DNA from: Clostridia bacterium
GTDB lineage: Bacteria > Bacillota_A > Clostridia > Christensenellales > Aristaeellaceae
Length of the DNA: 64,000 bases
Direction of reading: 5' to 3'
Assembly (NCBI GenBank): GCA_025997215.1
Contig: BNUH01000006.1
Span: 1 to 64,000, forward strand
Part shown: positions 33,899 to 42,915 of the stretch, piece by piece
How positions within the stretch are numbered: position 1 is the first letter of the stretch
Layout of the letters: every line of letters begins with the position of its first letter
Notes under the pieces: model-generated
What the model was told of the DNA's origin: nothing
Databases searched by the model: none
The model's input: the letters and a program-made list of their open reading frames with translations, nothing else
Translations under genes and position numbers: made by a program

Positions 33899-33975
33899 TG
33901 GCGCGCCTGAAGGGATTCGAACCCCCGGCCAACGGCTTAGAAGGCCGTTGCTCTATCCAGCTGAGCTACAGGCGC
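33899..33975 (-). tRNA. tRNA-Arg (TCT)
   Basis: Acceptor GCGCCTG/CAGGCGC, anticodon loop CTTCTAA giving TCT, T-loop GGTTCGAATCC, encoded CCA at 33899-33901. First gene of the minus-strand tRNA cluster. Confidence 0.93.
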
Positions 33976-34055
33976 AGGTTCACGAACAGCCCACAGGACG
34001 ACCGATACCAAGGTGTAATTATAGCATCGGTGGCTCAGGATGTCAAGCACAGGGC

Positions 34056-34105
34056 AAAATCATTTCAGGGCTTGTTCATGAAAATCATTTTAGGGCCTGT
34101 ACACG
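34056..34105. repeat. 25-bp imperfect tandem repeat before a transposase remnant
   Basis: AAAATCATTTCAGGGCTTG (34056 onward) and AAAATCATTTTAGGGCCTG (34081 onward), two copies of 25 bp. Possibly an IS end or a duplication at an insertion. Confidence 0.5.
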
Positions 34106-34165
34106 AAAAAGATAAAGATTATATTTAGTAATCAAGAGGAAGGAAGAAAAGAGTGTCGAAAAAGA

Positions 34166-34822
34166 ATGGAGGGAGCAAGGAAAGGAGCAAAAGAGACGAG
34201 GTACATCATCAAGCAAATACGAAGAATAAAGGATGCCCGGCAATCATGGAAGACAAAGCACACGCTGGAGGAAATTCTGGTGATAAGTATAGTGGCGATG
34301 CTGTGCGGAGCGGATAGCATCAGCAAGATAGTGCACTTTGCCAAATTGCGGGAAAGATGGTTGAGGAAATATTTACCTCTCCCCAATGGGATACCGCATC
34401 GGTTAACGATATGGAGAACGTTGAGTGCGATGAATCCGAAGGCATTGGAAGAAATATTCAAACGCGCTACACTGGAGCAGAAACTGATTGTCTCCTACTC
34501 GCCCAAATATAAGGCGTACCAGCGTGAGGTTCGGGCGGGGCAGACAGATCGTGCGCAGCGGCTTGTGAACAATCCCTCGCAGTTGAACCGCAAGAAGGCA
34601 AGCGACCCGCGGTGGTTTGTGGAACAGACACATATAACGCCTAATAGACAGGTCGCCAAGGGAAAAAAGGCGAGGCTGTCCCAGGAAGTCATAGACAAAG
34701 AAGCGCGGTTTGCACAGTGCATTTGGCTTAAAGACAGACCAGCATATCATCACGAAAAAAAGATGGCGCTCATACAAAAGCAGAGCAAAGACGACAGAGA
34801 CTGCCGCCGTCGCGGGCAATGA
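34166..34822 (+). pseudogene. Chimeric transposase remnant (ISAs1-type N-terminus, IS1634-type C-terminus)
   Basis: 218 residues. The first 110 residues match the N-terminal DDE_Tnp_1-associated domain of ISAs1 transposases: HTLEEILVISIVAMLCGADS, FAKLRERWLRKYLPLPNGIPHRLT. The rest, from LIVSYSPKYKAYQREVRAGQ, RAQRLVNNPSQLNRKKASDPRWF to ARFAQCIW, looks like the middle of an IS1634-type DDE transposase. The two families do not normally occur in one protein, and neither catalytic DDE triad is complete. The region is AT richer than the neighbours. A dead element from two nested or fused ISs is the best reading. Confidence 0.65.
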
Positions 34823-34929
34823 TCCTGCTCCTTAAGGATTCTCAAATTTGGAATTGCTGGTCACCCTAAGCGTCGCTTGATCCCCAACCCGTTATCCGCT
34901 ATAATCAACCTAAGGGGGGGATTAATCCT

Positions 34930-35679
34930 ATGATCATCCGCGAACTTAACCATGTAGGCCTATTCACTCATAATATTGATGAATCCATTCGATTTTACCG
35001 GGACACGCTGGGCGGCATACTGATACGCAACTCAGCGTCGCAGGATTGGAAGCATCGCTTCATTTACGCGCAGATCGGCGCGGGCGTGGTTGAGATCATC
35101 GGTGTGGCGCCTGACGCGCGTACGGGCTTTGCGCATGTGGCGTATCTGGTCCACCCGCAGAGCCTGGATTCTGCGTATGAATTCCTCGCCGGACAGGGCT
35201 TTGAATTCACCGGCCCGCCCAGAGCGGCGCTGTCGGGCGTGGGACGGTTAGTCTTCTATAAGGATATCAGCGGCGCGCTATTCGAACTGATCCAGCGTGA
35301 AGAGGACATCCGCAAGCCTCCGTTTGTGACCGACACGATTGCCTCATTCGACGGCATCGTGATCAACGCGCCCGCCGATAAGCTGGACAACCTCCGCGCG
35401 CATTATACGACGGAGCTTGGCCTTGAATCCAGGGGCACGCTTCGCGGCGATGCGCGTTACGGCATCAACGACGACCACCTGATCGTCCGCGCGAGCCTTA
35501 GTAATTCAGACAATATGGAAAAACCGGATACCATGGACTGCATCGACAGCATTGCTTTAACCGCCGCGCCCGGTGCAATGGGCAGACTGACCGACGCTGG
35601 CGCACCGATCAAGGATATCGGCGACGGCCTATTCTGCGTAAGCGGCCCCAGCGGTGAGCGGCTGGTGTTCTCAAATTAA
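34930..35679 (+). CDS. VOC (glyoxalase/dioxygenase) superfamily protein
   Basis: 249 residues with two VOC-like modules. Module 1 (about 1-122): LNHVGLFTHNIDESIRFYRDTLGG, then VEIIGVA, FAHVAYLV and GALFELIQRE, the metal-site pattern H8...H/E. Module 2 (about 135-249) is more divergent: DGIVINAPADKLDNLRAHYTTELGLES, HLIVRASL, GERLVFSN. The enzyme activity is unknown. AGGGGGG and CCT precede the ATG. Ends at a 19-bp AT palindrome shared with the convergent Fkp-like gene end. Confidence 0.75.
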   Translation: MIIRELNHVGLFTHNIDESIRFYRDTLGGILIRNSASQDWKHRFIYAQIGAGVVEIIGVAPDARTGFAHVAYLVHPQSLDSAYEFLAGQGFEFTGPPRAALSGVGRLVFYKDISGALFELIQREEDIRKPPFVTDTIASFDGIVINAPADKLDNLRAHYTTELGLESRGTLRGDARYGINDDHLIVRASLSNSDNMEKPDTMDCIDSIALTAAPGAMGRLTDAGAPIKDIGDGLFCVSGPSGERLVFSN

Positions 35680-35694
35680 GTTATAATAACTTAA
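35676..35694. terminator. AT-rich palindrome between convergent genes
   Basis: TTAAGTTAT-A-ATAACTTAA, a 9+1+9 hairpin overlapping the VOC stop codon. A third copy of TTAAGTTA follows at 35703. May serve as a weak bidirectional terminator. Confidence 0.35.
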
Positions 35695-35702
35695 TAATCC
35701 TG

Positions 35703-38687
35703 TTAAGTTATCCTGCAAGGCCACACAGACACGCCGCTTTCCTGGAAGCATTCATCCAGCCGCGCCGCTAACCGCGCCTCCGTTATGCCCGCCTTCCTGA
35801 CCACCGCGAAAAAACCGCCGCCGCCCGCGCCGCAGATCATAGCGCCGTCGATCAGATCCGCGCAGACCTGCTCCATCAGGTCGATGCAGCGGTTGGTTGA
35901 ACCGGGATCCAACGCCTTGGACAGCGTCCAATGCTGATTCAACAGCCGCGCGAACGCCTTGATGTTCCCGCGCTCCAGCTCGAACGCCATGAGCGAGGCC
36001 AGCCGCTGTATCTTAGCCAGAATTTTCAGCGACTCGCGGTCGGCGTCGATCACCTTGCCCACGATCTCGCGCAGTATGTTGCGTGCCAGACGACGCTGCC
36101 CCGTGTAGATCAGAGAAAGCCGCGCGTTCAATTCGTCCAGCGTCTGCTGGGATATGCGCACCTGTTGGACGTTCAACCGCTGCGGCGCGCCTTCACACGA
36201 TGTGAACAGCTTAACGCCCGGGAACAGCGCGCCAGCCTGATCCTGCCAGCCGCCGCCCGTGGCCATCACCTGCTCGGCCAGCAGCGTCTTTTCAAGAACA
36301 ACCGCGTCGTCGTCCGGCAAACCGAATAATTGCGAAACCGCGCGTATTGCCGCCGCCGCCAGTATGCTCGATCCGCCTAACCCGGAACCCTTGGGCAGTT
36401 CGCTCGACACGCCAACCAGCAGCCCGCCGCCCCAGCGTTCTGCCGGGATCGGGCCTGTCGCGCCGCGCGGCACTATCCCCGAAGCGATCAGCACGGCGCG
36501 TCCCAGCGCGAACGGTTCACGCGGATCAATGTCCGCGCTCAATCGGTTCATGCTGTCGAATTCCGCCGCGCGAACGCTGTCGTCCGGGCCGGACGCATGC
36601 GGATCAACCATCTCCAGCCTAACGACAGGTTGTGCAAGCCGCCGCGCCCACGCGCGAAGCGGCTGTTTTCCGTCCAGCAATATGGCGGCGTTGAGCACCG
36701 TCCCGCCCTCCTGCAGGCAGTATGGCGGCGTGTCGCTCCAGCCGCCGCCGAAGTTGATCCGCGCGGGCAGCGTCGCCTCCGCGCTGTCGCGGATCATCCG
36801 CACATCCGCAGCCCCGGCCAAATCCCCCGCCGAAGCTTCAAACATATATGTATTTATTGATCCATAACATTGATCCTCGTAGACGGGATCGTTCGTCATG
36901 TGGTATAAGGCATGGCTCAAACGCATACCCAGCGGATACGGCGCGGTTTCCGCTACCGCCGACAACCGCCGGATCTGCCGCTCGCGTTCCTTACCGCCGT
37001 GGGAAATATTGGATGCCGCGTGCGCGTACGTCTCGCCCGCTTTCAACGCCTGGAGCATTCGTTCTACACGTATAATATCCTCGATGTTATCCTCTTCGCA
37101 CAGTACCTTCGTGACGTCGGCCAGCGCGAAACTCTCCTTGAGGCTCAACCGTTCGGAAGCAAGCCACCCGCGCAGCGCCTCTGCGTCGCCATTCTCCTCC
37201 ATCAAGCCTAGCAAGGTTCGCGCATTTTTCGCCGCTTCCGCCCACGAACCGCCGGGCGTGAACAGCGGCGCTTCCCACAGCGGCGTCGAATCGGGAATAC
37301 CCACGTCCGGCAGTCTCCCCAGTCGGCTCGAACGCCACGCGGCCTTGGGGTTATCCGTCACACCGTACACTCTGATGACGAACCGCCCGTCCCTAAGCGG
37401 CAGCCCGTGCAGCGCGATTCCATCCGGCACCGCGCCTTCCAGCCATTGCACATGCGATAACGCGCAGCCCTCGCCGATCGTGGCGGCATGGCCCACGCGC
37501 GAGGATTCCAGGTAACTCCCAGCGCCGATCCGCGCTCCCGGCTGCACCCAGCCGCGCACCCCGGCCCCGGAATCCAGCCTGCCTGCGCATAATGAATACC
37601 GCCGCCAGTTCAGTTCGCCGCTCTTTTCCTCGGCGCCGAGCATCAGCTGGTGTAATTCTGTTGTAGTACCAAAGTGGATGAACCGCGCCGGAGACAGGCA
37701 GATCATCCTAAGCGGCGTGCGGCTAAGCACATTCCACAGCGCGCGGCGGCAATCGTCCAGCGCGGCGGTGTGCCGGCCTTCAGCCTCCTGCGCCAAGTAT
37801 GAATCCAGCGTCGCGTCGATGGCCATCGGGTACAGGAAGTCGCCGTAAAAACTCAACCGCGTATCCTCGTTGATGAATCGTCCGGCCGCCGCGTCGTCCT
37901 CAACCAGGTCGGCTAGCCGTTCCAGCAGCGACGAATCCATCCACACCGCGCCCGTATCCAGATGCACACGATTGCCTTCGAGCACAGCGCCGCTTTCCTT
38001 TAATATGGATAACGGTTGCTTATGCATAAACGCTTTCACGAATCCGCGCGAATCATCCAGGAATACGCCATGCCTTTCGCCCGCCTCGACCGGCACGCCG
38101 ACGGTCAGGCACGCGGCCTTCGACCATTCCAAATCGATCTGGAGCGCGCTGAATAACAGCAGCACATCCCCGCACAGCGTCAGCATCCCGCCCGGCAACC
38201 GCGCGGGCACCCCCGCCAGCGCGATCATTAATTCGTCGAATAGGGATGAAACGCGGCCGTCCGGCAGCGTCCGCGGCACGGGCGAGAACAGCTTGCCCAG
38301 CGCGGAATACTGCGGTACCCGCTGACTATCGCCGCCTGAATGCAGCACCAGTATGCGGTGTTTCGCGAAGGGTTCAGAATTCTTCCGATGCCGAAGCGTT
38401 TTCAGCAGGTGCAGCGTCGCGCCGCCGCTGCCCACGCGCTTGCCTTCGGGATCGGCGATCACTGCGAAACGCGTCTGCGCGGGCAGCCAGCCGCGCCGCA
38501 TCCGCCGTTCAACCTGCGCGCGGTAGGCGTCGGCCTGCGCCTCGTTCGACGCGGTGATCACCACATCCGACCAGGTATCCTTCTCGGCGCGCGTTGCTAT
38601 AGCGCGGTAATCGGCCCAGCTGTCGTCCATACTCTGGCGCAGAAACGCGGCGTTAACTTGCCGCATCGTCAATGATTCGGATGACAT
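35703..38687 (-). CDS. Fkp-like bifunctional L-fucokinase/fucose-1-phosphate guanylyltransferase
   Basis: 994 residues, near the usual 950 of Fkp. N-terminal nucleotidyltransferase-like half with DPEGKRVGSGGATLHLLKTL and LVLHSGGDSQRVPQYSALGKLF (about residues 80-130). Middle beta-helix-like region. C-terminal GHMP kinase: motif 1 around INFGGGWSDTPPYC, motif 2 VSSELPKGSGLGGSSILAAA, motif 3 MICGAGGGGFFAVV near the end. Makes GDP-L-fucose from fucose via fucose-1-phosphate (salvage). The neighbouring GT4 and sugar-transferase genes suggest fucosylated surface glycan. Starts with ATG after a weak site. Confidence 0.85.
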   Translation of the reverse strand: MSSESLTMRQVNAAFLRQSMDDSWADYRAIATRAEKDTWSDVVITASNEAQADAYRAQVERRMRRGWLPAQTRFAVIADPEGKRVGSGGATLHLLKTLRHRKNSEPFAKHRILVLHSGGDSQRVPQYSALGKLFSPVPRTLPDGRVSSLFDELMIALAGVPARLPGGMLTLCGDVLLLFSALQIDLEWSKAACLTVGVPVEAGERHGVFLDDSRGFVKAFMHKQPLSILKESGAVLEGNRVHLDTGAVWMDSSLLERLADLVEDDAAAGRFINEDTRLSFYGDFLYPMAIDATLDSYLAQEAEGRHTAALDDCRRALWNVLSRTPLRMICLSPARFIHFGTTTELHQLMLGAEEKSGELNWRRYSLCAGRLDSGAGVRGWVQPGARIGAGSYLESSRVGHAATIGEGCALSHVQWLEGAVPDGIALHGLPLRDGRFVIRVYGVTDNPKAAWRSSRLGRLPDVGIPDSTPLWEAPLFTPGGSWAEAAKNARTLLGLMEENGDAEALRGWLASERLSLKESFALADVTKVLCEEDNIEDIIRVERMLQALKAGETYAHAASNISHGGKERERQIRRLSAVAETAPYPLGMRLSHALYHMTNDPVYEDQCYGSINTYMFEASAGDLAGAADVRMIRDSAEATLPARINFGGGWSDTPPYCLQEGGTVLNAAILLDGKQPLRAWARRLAQPVVRLEMVDPHASGPDDSVRAAEFDSMNRLSADIDPREPFALGRAVLIASGIVPRGATGPIPAERWGGGLLVGVSSELPKGSGLGGSSILAAAAIRAVSQLFGLPDDDAVVLEKTLLAEQVMATGGGWQDQAGALFPGVKLFTSCEGAPQRLNVQQVRISQQTLDELNARLSLIYTGQRRLARNILREIVGKVIDADRESLKILAKIQRLASLMAFELERGNIKAFARLLNQHWTLSKALDPGSTNRCIDLMEQVCADLIDGAMICGAGGGGFFAVVRKAGITEARLAARLDECFQESGVSVWPCRIT

Positions 38688-38692
38688 AATTA

Positions 38693-39910
38693 TTACCCTT
38701 CCAACATATCCGCGTACTTTGCGTAAGCCGCTTCAGTATAGTACGCCCGATCGTATAACATTCTCGCCCGATAACCCATCGCCCGCGCCTGGTGCGGATT
38801 TGCGGCCAAGTCAACAATAGCCCCGGCGATGGCTTCCGACTCGCCGTGACCAAAGCACAGCCCAATTCCTTCGCGCTGAATGTCCCGCGTGATATCGTTC
38901 ACACACCCGGAGATCAGCAGCACAGGCCGTCCGCTGGCCAATATTCCGGCATACTTGCTGGGCAGCAGCACGTCCCTGAAAGCCCCGTCGAAGATTACCA
39001 CCGCCAAATCCGCCAGCGCCAGCCGCTCCGACAGCTCGCTGGCCGGAGCGAATCCTTCAAAAACTGCGTTCGGCAGAGCCTCCGCTTCACGCTTCAGCGC
39101 GTCATAGTGCGAGCCGCCGCCCGCTATATGGAAGAGGATGTCATCCCGGCCGGATAATAGCCGCATGACGTCCAGCATCGTCATATATTCATGCGCAGCG
39201 CCGAAGTTGCCGCTGTATTGCACGACAAACCTGCCGTCCCAGCCGCGCCTTGATTTTTCTTGATTGAAGGGTAACGTTTTTACAGAATCCAACGCAGGGT
39301 TGGGTATGACGGCAACGCCTTCCAGCCCGTACATCAGCCGCAGATGCGCCGCCATATCCGTCGAAATGGCCGCGACCGTCCGGCACGCCGACATCGCGCG
39401 GCGCATCATGGCCCGGAGCGCGCGGCACACCAGCCCATTCGCATTGGCCGAACCCGCCGCGACGAGCACATCCGGGTACAAATCCTGCACGCTCATCACC
39501 AGGTCAAAGGGGTTGAGCATCAACGATTTTTTGAGCGCGAGTATAACCACGGCCAGCGGTGGCGCGGTCGTTACCAATACCGTATTATTTTTATCAATAC
39601 TATAGAATAATAGCGACAGCATGAACGTCAAATGGTTGAACAGCTTCCCGGGCAAGGATTGTTTCGGAAAGGTTGAATTCCATAGACGTTGAACTAGCAC
39701 GCCGTTTTCAGCATCGTCCTTGTCAATTGCAACGGCGTCCGCGTCGAACTCGCTACCCGAATCCTTCGCATAAAACGTCCGGCCGCATACGAGACGAACC
39801 GACTCAAACCGCTCCGATGCCGCCATCGTTCGCGCTAATCCGCGCATCAACTGCCCCGTAGCGGCCGTCTCGGGCGGATACTGTTGATTGATTATGACTA
39901 ACCCGCGCAC
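38693..39910 (-). CDS. GT4 family glycosyltransferase (WcaI-like)
   Basis: 405 residues. N-terminal INQQYPPETAATGQLMRGLAR is typical of the WcaI/GT4 group with glycine-rich loop reduced; the C-terminal domain has the GT-B nucleotide-sugar pattern: FVVQYSGNFGAAHEY, HIAGGGSHYDALKREAEALPNAVFEGFAPASELSERLALADLAVVIF and LPSKYAGILASGRPVLLIS. Transfers a sugar to a lipid-linked glycan. Between the Fkp-like gene (5 bp downstream) and the sugar transferase gene (3 bp upstream). Confidence 0.87.
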   Translation of the reverse strand: MRGLVIINQQYPPETAATGQLMRGLARTMAASERFESVRLVCGRTFYAKDSGSEFDADAVAIDKDDAENGVLVQRLWNSTFPKQSLPGKLFNHLTFMLSLLFYSIDKNNTVLVTTAPPLAVVILALKKSLMLNPFDLVMSVQDLYPDVLVAAGSANANGLVCRALRAMMRRAMSACRTVAAISTDMAAHLRLMYGLEGVAVIPNPALDSVKTLPFNQEKSRRGWDGRFVVQYSGNFGAAHEYMTMLDVMRLLSGRDDILFHIAGGGSHYDALKREAEALPNAVFEGFAPASELSERLALADLAVVIFDGAFRDVLLPSKYAGILASGRPVLLISGCVNDITRDIQREGIGLCFGHGESEAIAGAIVDLAANPHQARAMGYRARMLYDRAYYTEAAYAKYADMLEG

Positions 39911-39913
39911 TCG

Positions 39914-40657
39914 TCAAGCCCCCGGCGCTCGCGGCTGGCGGCCCGCGCTGCGCGAATACACGCGCGACGATTCGACATCGTACCGCGCGAACCACTCATT
40001 CTGACGATTGCGCGGCTTCGGCCGTTCGACAGCATCCTCCATCGAATCGTTCGGAACCTCGCCGCCCTCCTGAATCCCGCGCGCAGTTATGACGCACATT
40101 ACGGAGTAGAGTATAACCTTCGCGTCCATCCGAAGCGACAGATGCGCGGCATAATAGGCGTCCAGCTCGGCCTTAGTCTGCGCGTTCACGCAGTCGCGGC
40201 CATTCACCTGCGCCCAGCCCGTAATCCCCGGGCGGACGTTATATGCGCCGAGTATCTGCCGCGCCTCGTGAACCACGGCTTCCTCCGGCACCAGCGGCCT
40301 CGGCCCGATCAGGCTCATCTCGCCCCGCAGGACGTTTATGAGCTGGGGCAGCTCATCGATGCTGGATTTGCGCAGCGTCCGGCCGATAGGGGTGATGACC
40401 GCGCCCGCGTTGCGCAGCTCGCTAGTCGCCACCGATCGCGGCGCGAACGTATACATCGTGCGGAATTTGTATATACGAAACAACCCGCCGCCCCGACCCA
40501 CCCGCCGCTGCAGGAAGAACACCGGGCCGGGCGAATCCAGGCAGATCATGACGGAAATAATGACGAATACCGGGCACAGCAGTATCAGCAATACAGCCGC
40601 GCACACGATATCCAGCGCGCGCTTCATGTGGGCGTAGAGTATGCGCCGCCGACCCAT
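39914..40657 (-). CDS. Undecaprenyl-phosphate sugar transferase (WcaJ/EpsL type)
   Basis: 247 residues from the ATG at 40657, which shares the A of the proA stop (TGATG). One membrane segment (about 11-35, KRALDIVCAAVLLILLCPVF) followed by the PHPT-type catalytic domain: PGPVFFLQRRVGRGGGLFRIYKFRTM, KSSIDELPQLINVLRGEMSLIGPRPLVPEE, PGITGWAQVNGRD. Starts glycan repeat synthesis by moving a sugar-1-phosphate to undecaprenyl phosphate. The coupling to proA is unusual. Confidence 0.93.
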   Translation of the reverse strand: MGRRRILYAHMKRALDIVCAAVLLILLCPVFVIISVMICLDSPGPVFFLQRRVGRGGGLFRIYKFRTMYTFAPRSVATSELRNAGAVITPIGRTLRKSSIDELPQLINVLRGEMSLIGPRPLVPEEAVVHEARQILGAYNVRPGITGWAQVNGRDCVNAQTKAELDAYYAAHLSLRMDAKVILYSVMCVITARGIQEGGEVPNDSMEDAVERPKPRNRQNEWFARYDVESSRVYSRSAGRQPRAPGA

Positions 40658-41979
40658 CACACCGGACACTCCTTCCGTATGGGTGTGTGCGCGTAAGTCC
40701 ATTCCCCGTCCGCGAAGCCTTGGACGGTCTGTCCGGCTCCGATCAGCTTATATTTATACGTCATCAGGCCATCCATGCCGACCGGCCCGCGCGCTTGGAT
40801 CTTGGTCGTCGATACGCCGACCTCCGCGCCCAGCCCGAATCGGTAGCCGTCCGCGAACCGTGTCGAACAATTCCAGAACACGTCCGCGCTGTCCACCTCG
40901 TTCAGGAACCGCGTCGCGTTCTCCGCCGACAGCGTAACGATCGCGTCCGTATGCCCCGAACCGTGTCGGTTTATGTGAGCGATAGCCTCATCCAAGCTGG
41001 ATACGACACGAATCGACAGGATCGCGTCGAGGTACTCCGTATCCCAATCTTCAACCGAGGCGGGTATGCAATCGACAATAGCGCGGGTGCGCTCGTCGCC
41101 TCTCAGCTCACACTCGGACATTCCTTTCGCTATAATCGGCAGCGCGTCCTCGGCGATATCCGCATGGATTAACAGCGTTTCGATGGCGTTGCATACCGCC
41201 GGATACTGCAGCTTGCTGTCGCGGACGATCTTCGTCGCCATCGTTATGAATTCATCACGTCCGGCCGCGCCTCCATTGTATCTATCCATATAGACGTGGC
41301 ACAGGCCTTCCGCGTGCCCGAGTACGGGAATTTTGGTATTATCCATGATATACTGGACGAACGCGTTGCTGCCGCGCGGTATCAGCAGCGATATATACTC
41401 ATCCAGCGCGAGCATGGAGGCGACGTCCTCGCGGGATTCCAGCAAGGCGGCCCAGCCGTCGGGTATGCCCGCATCGAGCGCGGCGGCATTCAGGACGGCA
41501 AACAACGCGCGGTTGGTCTCCAGCGCCTCCGATCCGCCCTTAAGCAATACTGAATTCCCCGTCTTAAGGCACAGCGCGGCAATCTGCACCAGCGCGTCCG
41601 GCCGCGACTCGAATACCATGCCGATCACGCCGATCGGACAGCTTACGCGGTACAGTTCCAGGCTGTCTGCGATCTGTGTGGATACTAGCGTCCGCCCGAT
41701 CGGATCGGGCTGGGCAGCGATGGCATGCAGCTCGGCAATGGATTCATCCAGCTTGTGCGCGTCATACTTCAGCCGTTTGAGCAGCGGTGCGGGGAGGCTT
41801 TGGGCGGCTGCCAGGTCGCGGGCATTGGCGGCGAATATGGTCTCGCGCGCGGCGTACAGCGCGTCCGCGATCCCCAGCAGCGCCGCGTTGCGCACGCTCA
41901 ACGGCGTAGCGGCCAGCCGCCTAGAGGCATCCTTGGCCGCGGCAGCGTTTTCCATTACGGTCATATGATTTATGGTCAT
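40657..41979 (-). CDS. proA: Gamma-glutamyl phosphate reductase
   Basis: 440 residues from the ATG at 41979, which has GGAGG 7 bases upstream; an ATG at 42000 is less likely. Aldehyde dehydrogenase fold: PIGVIGMVFESRPDALVQIAALCLKTGNSVLLKGGSEA, LIPRGS, VFWNCSTRFADGYRFGLGAEVGVST with the catalytic Cys in NCSTRF, and QARGPVG. Reduces gamma-glutamyl phosphate to the semialdehyde in proline synthesis. No proB is visible in the window. Its stop overlaps the start of the sugar transferase gene. Confidence 0.95.
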   Translation of the reverse strand: MTINHMTVMENAAAAKDASRRLAATPLSVRNAALLGIADALYAARETIFAANARDLAAAQSLPAPLLKRLKYDAHKLDESIAELHAIAAQPDPIGRTLVSTQIADSLELYRVSCPIGVIGMVFESRPDALVQIAALCLKTGNSVLLKGGSEALETNRALFAVLNAAALDAGIPDGWAALLESREDVASMLALDEYISLLIPRGSNAFVQYIMDNTKIPVLGHAEGLCHVYMDRYNGGAAGRDEFITMATKIVRDSKLQYPAVCNAIETLLIHADIAEDALPIIAKGMSECELRGDERTRAIVDCIPASVEDWDTEYLDAILSIRVVSSLDEAIAHINRHGSGHTDAIVTLSAENATRFLNEVDSADVFWNCSTRFADGYRFGLGAEVGVSTTKIQARGPVGMDGLMTYKYKLIGAGQTVQGFADGEWTYAHTPIRKECPV

Positions 41980-42070
41980 ATAACTTCCTCCATCGCCCAC
42001 AACTTACCTAATTATACACGAACCCTCCCGTTTTGTCAAAAAATACACAAGCGACGGCTTTGCCGCCGTT

Positions 42071-42703
42071 CTACTGCCGCACGATACTCCCGACGCCGTC
42101 ATGCTGGACATTCAGCGTTGGGTTGCCCTTGTAAACCAGTTGGCCGACCCCCGACAGATTCCCGTCGAGCGAGTCCGTGGCCCAAACCTTCAGCGTGCCT
42201 ACGCCACCTAGGTTGACTGTGGCATGCTTAACCTGGTACCTCGTCGCGTCCACACTGCCGACGCCAGCCAGCTTTATCGTAAGGCTCTCGGCGCTTCCCT
42301 CATTCAACGTTATCGAACCCGCTCCCTCCATATCGATGGCTGTCAGCGTAGGCATCGTTATGTCGATCGCCAGTTTCGTCGTCCTGGCGGCCGGCAGATC
42401 CATGCTGATGTTGAGCGCGCTGCCGATGTTGAGCGCACCGCCAGTCACGGTCGTCTTGACGTGCTGCTGGGCGCTGCTGTCCGTCGTGACGTTTACGCTG
42501 TATCGGTCGGCGAAGCTGACCGTCACCTCACCCGCTCCGTTGAATACGATGCTGTCAAACTCGGACACCGTTCGCTCCTCGCTGGTAATCGTTCCCGAAC
42601 CGATCAACAGGCTGGTGCAGCCGGACAACAGCATCAGCATCGCGAGCGAGACGGCAACCACAATCAGCGCCTTTTTGTTGAATCTATTGAGCATATTGGA
42701 CAT
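42071..42703 (-). CDS. GIN-domain (DUF2807) lipoprotein
   Basis: 210 residues. Lipobox LLSGC with C29 after a signal peptide. The mature protein is the GIN/DUF2807 fold, a beta-helix of repeated V-x-F-x-G-x-G turns: FDSIVFNGAGEVTVSF, LTAIDMEGAGSITLNEGS, LTIKLAGVGSVDAT, HATVNLGGVGTLKVWAT, LDGNLSGVGQLVYKGNP. Function of such surface lipoproteins is mostly unknown. Single gene. GAAGGAGATTTAC precedes the ATG. Confidence 0.88.
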   Translation of the reverse strand: MSNMLNRFNKKALIVVAVSLAMLMLLSGCTSLLIGSGTITSEERTVSEFDSIVFNGAGEVTVSFADRYSVNVTTDSSAQQHVKTTVTGGALNIGSALNISMDLPAARTTKLAIDITMPTLTAIDMEGAGSITLNEGSAESLTIKLAGVGSVDATRYQVKHATVNLGGVGTLKVWATDSLDGNLSGVGQLVYKGNPTLNVQHDGVGSIVRQ

Positions 42704-42814
42704 TTAGTAAATCTCCTTCCGGGCGTTGGCATCCACCCACTAGACATTATATACCAGCCGCGCCTCGACTGCATGAGAAACCCATGAGAATTAATAGCGA
42801 ATCCGATAGAAATA

Positions 42815-42843
42815 TTGACATGCCCAACCCCGCCTGATATCAT
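42815..42843 (+). promoter_or_regulatory. Promoter of asd-dapA
   Basis: TTGACA (42815-42820), 17-bp spacer, TATCAT (42838-42843). Leader of about 70 bp, too short for a lysine riboswitch. Confidence 0.7.
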
Positions 42844-42915
42844 ACAAGCCAGCGCGATCGAGCATAATGTAGAATATAGACTGGTTTCGGCCATGTCCAA
42901 GGAGGAATAGTTATA

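Noticed and set aside
42720..42915. Lysine riboswitch before asd-dapA
   Set aside because: The leader after the promoter is about 70 bases, far too short and without the expected structure.
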